This document shows, one piece after another, positions 1-5,641 of a DNA stretch of 8,068 nucleotides (within the stretch, counting starts at the first letter, position 1; each line of letters opens with the position of its first letter). The notes beneath the pieces are model-generated. The model made no database searches, was not told where the DNA came from, and saw only the letters and a list, made by a program, of their open reading frames with translations. Location of the stretch: assembly GCA_934130235.1 (NCBI GenBank), contig CAKOXU010000030.1, positions 1 to 8,068 of the forward strand, written 5' to 3'. The translations under genes were made by a program, and so were the position numbers. Source of the DNA: an uncultured Bacilli bacterium (GTDB lineage: Bacteria > Bacillota_I > Bacilli_A > RF39 > UBA660).

Positions 1-1029
1 AAAAAAAATAAATGGGTAAAAGAAGAACCTTTAGCAGTCGCACCTGATAATTGTTTTACAACAAAACTATGGGAAGGTGATGAACTTACCGAATTTAATG
101 AGTCTTTTGATAGTTCTTATACATCACCAGTAGTAACAATAACAGGATATACCTGTGGAAATAGCGTAAAGGGATTTGATTCTAATTCTCCTACTATGTA
201 TACATTTAATCATGACGGTAAAAATACTAAAATATCTATACCAGAAGAATTGCCTGTTGTTAATGTTGAAACTGTTACTTATAATAAAACAGTTTGTGAA
301 TCATTGTTCGGAGAAGGAAGCGAAACATGTGCTAGTCAGCAAGCCTTATTAACTGAACTTGGAATTACGGAAGATCAATTAAAAGGTAAGGGTTCGATAA
401 ATGATATTGCATCATCAGAGTACACTCCATTGTTCAATTTTACAACTAGTATTACTGATACAACAAAATATCCAGTAGTAGGAATAATTGGGCTTATGAG
501 AGGTTTAGAAAAAGTTGAAATGAAAGATAATATCGAAATTTTATTTCAATCTTTTCTTTATGCTGATTGGAGTGAGATAACATTGCCGTCATCTTTGAAA
601 TATCTTGGTAATGTTGCTTTTGCTTTTAATCCTAATTTAAGAGAGATAGAAATTCCGTATGGAACTAAGTATATTTATTCTCCATTTGAGGGGGACAAAC
701 TAGAAAAAGTTTCTATACCAGGCTCTGTAGAATTAATTTGGGAGGCATCTTTTGAGAACCAAAATATTAAAGAACTTTATTTAGGAGAAGGAATTAGCGG
801 AGCAGAAATAGACGCGCCCGGATTTAATAAGAACAAATTAGAAACAGTTACAATTCCAAGTAGTATGATTTATTTAGATAATTTTTTTGCCAATAATCAA
901 TTAAAAGAAATGATAATAGAAGGAAAATGTAGTAAATCTGATTTTAAATCCTTTGATGTAGGCTCTACTAGTTGGGCAGATGGATATAGTGAAGCAAATA
1001 TAGTATGGAAAGGTACAAATTGTCAATAA
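1..1029 (+). CDS. BspA-like leucine-rich-repeat surface protein, 5'-truncated
   Basis: The reading frame is open from the first base, so this is the C-terminal 342 residues of a longer protein. The Met codon at 196 is internal: sense codons continue upstream of it and no ribosome-binding site precedes it. From about residue 170 to 310 there are about five degenerate repeats of roughly 23 residues, each with an 'hxxhxIP' strand (ITLPSSL, IEIPYGT, VSIPGSV, VTIPSSM) followed by an F/A-rich turn and a closing 'N-x-L' or 'K-L'. This is the pattern of the LRR_5/BspA-like family, which is usually extracellular and linked to adhesion or host contact. Residues 1-165 are not recognised; they hold Cys18, Cys52, Cys99 and Cys110, and two more (Cys310, Cys341) lie near the C-terminus. 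The C-terminus has no LPxTG motif or membrane helix, so any anchor or signal must lie upstream of the window. The LRR call is fairly sure; the function is inferred. Confidence 0.75.
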   Translation, partial: KKNKWVKEEPLAVAPDNCFTTKLWEGDELTEFNESFDSSYTSPVVTITGYTCGNSVKGFDSNSPTMYTFNHDGKNTKISIPEELPVVNVETVTYNKTVCESLFGEGSETCASQQALLTELGITEDQLKGKGSINDIASSEYTPLFNFTTSITDTTKYPVVGIIGLMRGLEKVEMKDNIEILFQSFLYADWSEITLPSSLKYLGNVAFAFNPNLREIEIPYGTKYIYSPFEGDKLEKVSIPGSVELIWEASFENQNIKELYLGEGISGAEIDAPGFNKNKLETVTIPSSMIYLDNFFANNQLKEMIIEGKCSKSDFKSFDVGSTSWADGYSEANIVWKGTNCQ

Positions 1030-1050
1030 AGGTATTTAGTACCTTTTTTT
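1028..1050 (+). terminator. Intrinsic terminator of the LRR-protein gene
   Basis: A perfect 7-bp stem, AAAGGTA (1028-1034) with TACCTTT (1040-1046), closes a 5-nt loop, and T residues run from 1044 to 1050. The 5' arm begins inside the TAA stop codon (1027-1029). It separates the surface-protein gene from uvrA. Confidence 0.8.
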
Positions 1051-1051
1051 G

Positions 1052-1080
1052 TTGTTAAATTTATATATTTGGGGTATAAT
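1052..1080 (+). promoter_or_regulatory. Sigma-A-type promoter for uvrA
   Basis: TTGTTA at 1052-1057 (4 of 6 to TTGACA) and a perfect TATAAT at 1075-1080 are separated by exactly 17 nt. Transcription would begin near 1086-1088, giving a leader of about 16 nt before the ATG at 1103. The -35 box lies directly after the T tract of the preceding terminator. No LexA/SOS-type operator (Bacillus pattern GAAC-N4-GTTC) is visible around it, so DNA-damage control is not supported by the sequence. Confidence 0.7.
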
Positions 1081-1091
1081 AACTATGTTTG

Positions 1092-1099
1092 AAGGTGAT
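1092..1099 (+). promoter_or_regulatory. Ribosome-binding site that fixes the uvrA start
   Basis: AAGGTGAT matches the 16S 3'-end complement (AAGGAGGTGAT) at its downstream part and lies just before the ATG at 1103. The alternative in-frame ATG at 1085 coincides with the predicted transcription start and has no ribosome-binding site. The TTG at 1049 lies upstream of the promoter. Both are therefore unlikely starts. Confidence 0.7.
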
Positions 1100-1102
1100 A
1101 TT

Positions 1103-3910
1103 ATGGATAAAATCATTATAAAAGGTGCTCGTGAAAACAATCTTAATAATATTGATTTAGAGCTTCCTAAAAATAAACTTATTGTTATGACTGGTGTAAG
1201 TGGAAGTGGTAAAAGTAGTTTAGCATTTGATACTATATATGCTGAGGGGCAAAGAAGATATGTTGATAGTTTATCTAGTTATGCTAGACAGTTTTTAGGC
1301 GGAACAAATAAACCAGATGTAGATAGTATTGAAGGCCTTAGTCCAAGTATTAGTATTGATCAAAAAACTACTAATAATAATCCTAGAAGTACTGTTGGAA
1401 CTATTACTGAAATATATGATCATTTGAGACTTTTATATGCACGTATAGGTATTCCTATGTGTCCTAATCATAATATACCAATAAATAGTCAAAGTATTGA
1501 AGAGATGACGGATCAAGTAATGAAATTAGATGAAAATACCAAGATAAGAGTTTTAAGTCCTATTGTTCATGGAGAAAAAGGTACTTATAAAGAGTTACTT
1601 GATGATTTAAAAAAGGATGGCTTTGTGCGTGTAATAGTGGATAGTGTAGAGTACGAATTAGGTGAGGATATTGTCTTAGATAAAAATAAAAAACATAATA
1701 TTGATATAGTTATTGACAGACTGATAATGAGAGAAAATATAAGGGGTAGACTATATGAGGCAATAGAGCTTGCATGTAAAAAAGCTGATGGAAAATGTGT
1801 TATTGATGTGATAGGCGGAAATGATATAGTTATGAGTGAGAGATACGCATGTCCTTTTTGTGATTTCTCTTTGCCGGAATTAGAACCTAGATTATTTAGT
1901 TTCAATGCACCTTACGGAGCATGTCCATCATGTAATGGTTTAGGATTCAGAAGAAAAATAGACGAAGACTTAATCATGCCTGATAAATCTAAAAGTATTA
2001 ATGAAGGTGGTATAGTTGTACTTAGTTTAGATTCTAATACTACTATGACTCAAGTAAGATCGGTAGCTAGTTTTTATAAAATAGATTTAGATAAACCTAT
2101 TAAAAAATTGCCACGTAAGGATTTAGATATTATTTTATATGGATCTAAAGATCCAATAGTTTTTAATTATGTATCAAAAAACGGAAATACTAGAACTGCT
2201 ACAGATTATTTTGAAGGTATAGTAAACAATTTAGAGAGAAGATATATAGAAACTAAGAGTGGATGGATTAGAGATTGGCTAGATAAATATATGTTGGATT
2301 TACCATGTGAAGTATGTCATGGTTCAAGACTTGATAATAGTGTTTTGGCAGTTAAAATAAATAAGAAAAATATTTATGAACTTACATGTATGTCAATAGA
2401 TAAATTATATGAGTTTTTAAATAATTTAAAATTAAATAAAGAACAGAAGAAAATTGCAGAATTAATATTAAAAGAAATAAAAGATAGACTTAAATTTTTA
2501 ATTAATGTGGGACTATCGTATTTAACTTTAGATCGTATGGCAGGTACATTAAGTGGAGGAGAAGCGGGAAGAATTAGACTTGCTACTCAAATAGGTTCTA
2601 GATTAACTGGTGTTCTTTATGTTCTTGATGAACCTAGTATAGGTTTGCATCAACGAGATAATACAAGGCTTATCAATTCTTTGTTGGAAATGAGGGATTT
2701 AGGAAATACATTAGTAGTAGTAGAACATGATACTGATACTATGCTTGCAAGTGATTATTTAGTTGATATAGGTCCATTTGCCGGTATACATGGTGGTAAT
2801 GTAGTAGCGCATGGGACTCCAGAAGAAGTAATGAAGAATCCTAACAGTTTAACTGGTAAATACTTGTCTGGAAAACTAAAAATAGATGTTCCAAGCAAAA
2901 GAAGAAAAGGTAATGGTAAATTTATAGAAATAAAAGGCGCTAGTGAGAACAATTTGAATAATGTAGATGTTAAGATTCCATTAGGTAAATTTGTTTGTGT
3001 AACAGGTGTAAGTGGAAGTGGTAAAAGTAGTTTAATAAATGAAGTTTTATATAAATCTGTGTCTCAGCACTTATATAAATCTAAGGATAAACCTGGTAAG
3101 GTAAAAAAAATTAAAGGGCTTGAAAACATAGATAAGGTCATTGATATATCACAAGCTCCTATAGGAAGAACACCTCGTAGTAATCCTGCTACATATGTAG
3201 GAGTGTTTGATGATATAAGAGATGTGTTTGCTAATACAAAAGAAGCTAAAATGAAAGGTTATGACAAAGGTAGATTTTCATTTAATGTAAAGGGAGGAAG
3301 ATGTGAAGCATGCTGGGGAGATGGAGTTAAAAAAATAGAGATGCATTTCCTACCTGATGTTTACGTTCCTTGTGAAGTGTGTCATGGAACTCGTTATAAT
3401 AAAGAAACTTTACAAATAAAATATAAAGGTAAAAGCATTTATGATGTACTTGAAATGAGGGTTGAAGAAGCTCTTGAGTTTTTTAGTAATATACCTAAAA
3501 TTAAACACAAATTACAGGTACTTAATGATGTTGGACTTTCTTATATAAAGCTAGGTCAATCTGCTCCTACTTTAAGTGGAGGAGAAGCTGGAAGAATAAA
3601 GCTTAGTAAGGAATTACAAAAGAAGCCAACTGGAAAAAGCTTATTTATATTAGATGAACCTACAACTGGTTTACACACACATGATATAAAAAAATTACTT
3701 GATATTTTAAATAGAATAGTTGACAATAATGATACAGTACTTGTTATAGAACATAATTTAGATGTTATAAAAGTTGCAGATTATATAATTGATCTAGGAC
3801 CTGAAGGAGGAAGCGGTGGTGGAAATATTATAGCTTGTGGAACTCCAGAAGAGGTATCTAAAGTTAATGAAAGTTATACTGGTCAATTTTTGAAGGGAGT
3901 TTTAAAATGA
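1103..3910 (+). CDS. uvrA: UvrABC excinuclease subunit A (UvrA, class I)
   Basis: UvrA dimers find bulky DNA lesions, load UvrB with ATP hydrolysis and start nucleotide excision repair in the cytoplasm. With the start at 1103 the protein has 935 residues, close to the 940 of E. coli. Two ABC modules are intact: Walker A GVSGSGKSS at residues 31-39 (Lys37) and 635-643 (Lys641), signatures LSGGEAGR at 483-490 and 824-831, Walker B VLDEP and ILDEP, and His switches in VVEHD and VIEHN. The UvrB-binding region (about 130-248) is present, which argues against the shorter UvrA2/drug-resistance paralogues. Zinc sites are C250/C253/C274/C277 and C734/C737/C757/C760. Oddities: the usual LSGGEAQR has Gly for Gln in both signatures, CEACQGDG reads CEACWGDG (Trp738), and the DQ-PIGRTPRS motif has Ser683 for Asp. 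uvrB is not adjacent. The family assignment is certain; whether it is the only UvrA of the cell is unknown. Confidence 0.96.
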   Translation: MDKIIIKGARENNLNNIDLELPKNKLIVMTGVSGSGKSSLAFDTIYAEGQRRYVDSLSSYARQFLGGTNKPDVDSIEGLSPSISIDQKTTNNNPRSTVGTITEIYDHLRLLYARIGIPMCPNHNIPINSQSIEEMTDQVMKLDENTKIRVLSPIVHGEKGTYKELLDDLKKDGFVRVIVDSVEYELGEDIVLDKNKKHNIDIVIDRLIMRENIRGRLYEAIELACKKADGKCVIDVIGGNDIVMSERYACPFCDFSLPELEPRLFSFNAPYGACPSCNGLGFRRKIDEDLIMPDKSKSINEGGIVVLSLDSNTTMTQVRSVASFYKIDLDKPIKKLPRKDLDIILYGSKDPIVFNYVSKNGNTRTATDYFEGIVNNLERRYIETKSGWIRDWLDKYMLDLPCEVCHGSRLDNSVLAVKINKKNIYELTCMSIDKLYEFLNNLKLNKEQKKIAELILKEIKDRLKFLINVGLSYLTLDRMAGTLSGGEAGRIRLATQIGSRLTGVLYVLDEPSIGLHQRDNTRLINSLLEMRDLGNTLVVVEHDTDTMLASDYLVDIGPFAGIHGGNVVAHGTPEEVMKNPNSLTGKYLSGKLKIDVPSKRRKGNGKFIEIKGASENNLNNVDVKIPLGKFVCVTGVSGSGKSSLINEVLYKSVSQHLYKSKDKPGKVKKIKGLENIDKVIDISQAPIGRTPRSNPATYVGVFDDIRDVFANTKEAKMKGYDKGRFSFNVKGGRCEACWGDGVKKIEMHFLPDVYVPCEVCHGTRYNKETLQIKYKGKSIYDVLEMRVEEALEFFSNIPKIKHKLQVLNDVGLSYIKLGQSAPTLSGGEAGRIKLSKELQKKPTGKSLFILDEPTTGLHTHDIKKLLDILNRIVDNNDTVLVIEHNLDVIKVADYIIDLGPEGGSGGGNIIACGTPEEVSKVNESYTGQFLKGVLK
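1193..1222 (+). repeat. 30-nt exact repeat, copy 1 (uvrA Walker A, first module)
   Basis: These 30 bases encode residues 31-40 (GVSGSGKSSL) and are identical, codon for codon, to 3005-3034 in the second ABC module. The flanking bases differ on both sides. The protein match is expected for UvrA; identical synonymous codons over ten residues are less so. Confidence 0.85.
3005..3034 (+). repeat. 30-nt exact repeat, copy 2 (uvrA Walker A, second module)
   Basis: Second copy of the stretch at 1193-1222, encoding residues 635-644. The copies are 1812 nt apart, a multiple of three, so recombination between them would give an in-frame deletion of most of the gene. Confidence 0.85.
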
Positions 3911-4377
3911 AAGTAAGTTATGAGTATTCAAAAAAAGATATAAAAAAATATTTACTTAAGAATAGATGGCTTAATAATTTAATATTATTAATAATAGGTA
4001 CAATTATATATATAGGTTTGAGTATTAACGATGTACCGCTTTACTTTTTACCAATATTTATATTAGGACTAATGTTAGTTTTATTTATTTTGAATATAAT
4101 ATATGTTAATATATATTTAATGGTAATGGATAGAATTAATTATAATATGTATGGAAAATATAGTTTAGAATTAAAAGGTAATAGTTTTACTATTACTGTT
4201 AATAATTCTCCTACTACATATAAGTATAATAATATTAAATATATTAAGGAACATAATAATTATTTTATAGTAAAGATGAATTATAACCGCGAATATTTTA
4301 CTTTTGAAAAGAAGTATTTTAGTGCATCTGATTATAAAAAAATTTTAAAAACGTTCAAAAGTAAAATAAATTACTAA
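3907..4377 (+). CDS. Small YcxB-like membrane protein of unknown function
   Basis: This 156-residue protein has a short basic N-terminus, two hydrophobic helices (about 23-40 and 45-69) joined by a short turn, and a soluble C-terminal part (about 84-152) rich in alternating beta-type residues. That layout, and the C-terminal pattern of 'YSLELKGNSFTI', 'YNNIKYIKEHNNYFIV' and a basic closing helix, resemble the YcxB-like family, whose biochemical role is not known to me. The C-terminal domain is probably cytoplasmic by the positive-inside rule. The start is supported by AAGGGAG at 3893-3899, 7 nt before the ATG. The ATG overlaps the uvrA stop as ATGA, so the two genes are probably transcribed together and translationally coupled. 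Lys/Asn/Tyr/Ile are very abundant, as expected at this base composition. The family call is tentative; a DUF-type two-helix protein is the alternative. Confidence 0.6.
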   Translation: MKVSYEYSKKDIKKYLLKNRWLNNLILLIIGTIIYIGLSINDVPLYFLPIFILGLMLVLFILNIIYVNIYLMVMDRINYNMYGKYSLELKGNSFTITVNNSPTTYKYNNIKYIKEHNNYFIVKMNYNREYFTFEKKYFSASDYKKILKTFKSKINY

Positions 4378-4394
4378 TTTTCATAAAATTTTCA
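4378..4394 (+). promoter_or_regulatory. Direct repeat TTTTCA-N5-TTTTCA, possible response-regulator site
   Basis: Two copies of TTTTCA lie 11 bp apart (4378-4383 and 4389-4394); the match extends to AATTTTCATA at 4376-4385 and 4387-4396. Direct hexamers separated by 5 bp are the usual site layout of OmpR/PhoB-family regulators, for example WalR and the CiaR site before streptococcal htrA. It ends 6 bp before the extended -10 candidate of htrA. Such AT-rich repeats also arise by chance, so the role is inferred. Confidence 0.35.
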
Positions 4395-4400
4395 TATTTG

Positions 4401-4411
4401 TATGTTATTCT
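4401..4411 (+). promoter_or_regulatory. Candidate extended -10 promoter for htrA
   Basis: TATG-T-TATTCT reads as an extended -10 element (TRTGN plus TATTCT, 4 of 6 to TATAAT). No good -35 box lies 16-18 nt upstream, as is common for extended -10 or activator-dependent promoters. Transcription would start near 4418, just ahead of the GGAGATGA ribosome-binding site. There is no convincing terminator after 4377, so read-through from the uvrA operon is also possible. Confidence 0.35.
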
Positions 4412-4432
4412 AAAATTGGATGGAGATGAATT

Positions 4433-5614
4433 ATGGAAAAGAAAGATATTGAAGTTGATTCTAAAGATATAAAAGAAATCAAAATTAATGAAGCCAATAA
4501 TACTAATAAAAATGTATTATTAATTGTAATTGCTTTCTTATTAGGTGCAATTCTAACAGCGATATTTATGAATACAGCTTTAAAGGACACTACTATAAAC
4601 AAAAAAGTAAAAACAGTTAATTCAACTACAGTAGAAGAATCGAGTGATTTAAAAAAGGGTATTAGTAATGTCTATGAATCAGTTGTATATATAGAAGTAA
4701 CTAGTAAGAAAAGTGAAAGATCTATATTTAATTCTAGTTCAGGATCTAGTGGTTCTGGCTTTGTGTATAAGAAAGATGATAAATATGGTTATATTTTAAC
4801 TAATTATCATGTTATTGATACAGGAGATACTTTTAGTATAACATTTAGTGATGGTAGTAGTAGTGAAGCAACCTTATTAGGTGGTGATGAATACTATGAT
4901 ATAGCGGTATTAAAGGTTGATGCTAAAAGTATTAAGTCAGTAGCTTCTATTGGAGATTCTTCTAAGGTAGAATTAGGTGATACTGTATTCACTGTGGGAG
5001 CTCCATTGGGAAAAGACTATATGGGAAGTATTACAAAAGGTATTTTATCTGGAACTAATAGAATGGTTTCTGTTAGTTTAGGAAGTGGATCATATATGAT
5101 GGAAGTCATTCAAACGGATGCATCTATTAATAGTGGTAATTCAGGAGGGCCAATATGTAATATATCAGGTCAGGTTATAGGAATAACTTCATCTAAATTG
5201 GTAGGTACTGGAGTAGAAGGTATGGGGTTTGCAATTCCAATTAACTCTGTTATGGATATAATAGCTTCTGTAGAAAGCGGTAAAAAGATAGAACGCCCAT
5301 ATCTTGGAATACAGGTACTTGATTTATCAAATACTTTTGCACTTCAATATAATTATAATATAAATATAAGCGATGATGTTACATTTGGAGCTGTAGTGGC
5401 ATATGTTGAAAGTGGAAAACCAGCAGATAAAGGTGGATTAAAAGTAGGAGATGTAATTGTATCAATAGATGGCGAAAAAATAGACGATGTATCTCATTTT
5501 AAATATAGATTGTATAAGCATAAAGTAGGGGACAAAATTAAGGTTAAGTATTATAGAAATAATAAGCTTAGCGAAACAACTATTGAACTTACTGAAGCTA
5601 TTAAGAGTGAATAA
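4433..5614 (+). CDS. htrA: Membrane-anchored HtrA/DegP-type serine protease with one PDZ domain
   Basis: HtrA proteases degrade or refold misfolded exported proteins on the outer face of the membrane. The 393 residues hold a charged cytoplasmic N-terminus (1-26), one membrane anchor (about 27-49), a polar linker rich in Ser/Thr, a trypsin-like S1C domain (about 72-280) and a single PDZ domain (about 289-388, starting RPYLGI). The catalytic triad is visible: His126 in TNYHVID, Asp156 in YDIAVLKVD, and Ser237 in GNSGGP. Length and layout are normal for Gram-positive HtrA. GGAGATGA at 4422-4429 supports the ATG at 4433. The gene follows the YcxB-like gene by 55 nt and has its own candidate control region with an 11-bp direct repeat, which would fit stress control by a two-component system (inferred). 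The last codons form the 5' arm of a terminator-like hairpin. The family call is secure; which paralogue type (HtrA, HtrB or YyxA) cannot be told. Confidence 0.95.
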   Translation: MEKKDIEVDSKDIKEIKINEANNTNKNVLLIVIAFLLGAILTAIFMNTALKDTTINKKVKTVNSTTVEESSDLKKGISNVYESVVYIEVTSKKSERSIFNSSSGSSGSGFVYKKDDKYGYILTNYHVIDTGDTFSITFSDGSSSEATLLGGDEYYDIAVLKVDAKSIKSVASIGDSSKVELGDTVFTVGAPLGKDYMGSITKGILSGTNRMVSVSLGSGSYMMEVIQTDASINSGNSGGPICNISGQVIGITSSKLVGTGVEGMGFAIPINSVMDIIASVESGKKIERPYLGIQVLDLSNTFALQYNYNINISDDVTFGAVVAYVESGKPADKGGLKVGDVIVSIDGEKIDDVSHFKYRLYKHKVGDKIKVKYYRNNKLSETTIELTEAIKSE

Positions 5615-5629
5615 GTTCACTCTTTTTTT
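5603..5629 (+). terminator. Terminator-like hairpin around the htrA stop codon
   Basis: AAGAGTGAA (5603-5611) pairs perfectly with TTCACTCTT (5616-5624). The 4-nt loop TAAG contains the TAA stop, and seven T residues follow at 5623-5629. By form it is a good intrinsic terminator, yet the next ATG is only 12 nt beyond it, so the downstream gene probably depends on incomplete termination. Confidence 0.75.
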
Positions 5630-5641
5630 GAAAGGAGAATT

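Noticed and set aside
196..198. ATG as the start of the leucine-rich-repeat protein
   Set aside because: The frame is open back to base 1 with protein-like sequence, including Cys18 and Cys52, and no ribosome-binding site precedes 196.
1049..1102. Longer uvrA starting at TTG 1049 or ATG 1085
   Set aside because: 1049 lies inside the terminator T tract and upstream of the promoter; 1085 coincides with the predicted transcription start and has no ribosome-binding site. The ATG at 1103 has one and gives the family's usual N-terminus.
1585..1905. Minus-strand open frame inside uvrA
   Set aside because: It lies wholly within strongly conserved UvrA coding sequence, with no start signals and low-complexity Ser/Ile/Leu content typical of an antisense shadow. 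The same holds for the minus-strand frames at 2755-2952, 4405-4602 and 7600-8016.
1103..3910. Drug-resistance-type UvrA paralogue (UvrA2/DrrC-like)
   Set aside because: The UvrB-binding region and full class I length are present, whereas those paralogues are shorter and lack it.
4376..4390. Inverted repeat AATTTT-CAT-AAAATT as a terminator for the uvrA operon
   Set aside because: The stem is six A-T pairs with a 3-nt loop and no following T tract; too weak, and better explained as part of the direct repeat in AT-rich DNA.
4389..4416. Alternative htrA promoter TTTTCA-N16-TAAAAT
   Set aside because: It would start transcription at about 4423, inside the ribosome-binding site, leaving too little leader. 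The extended -10 at 4401-4411 fits better, though neither is proven.
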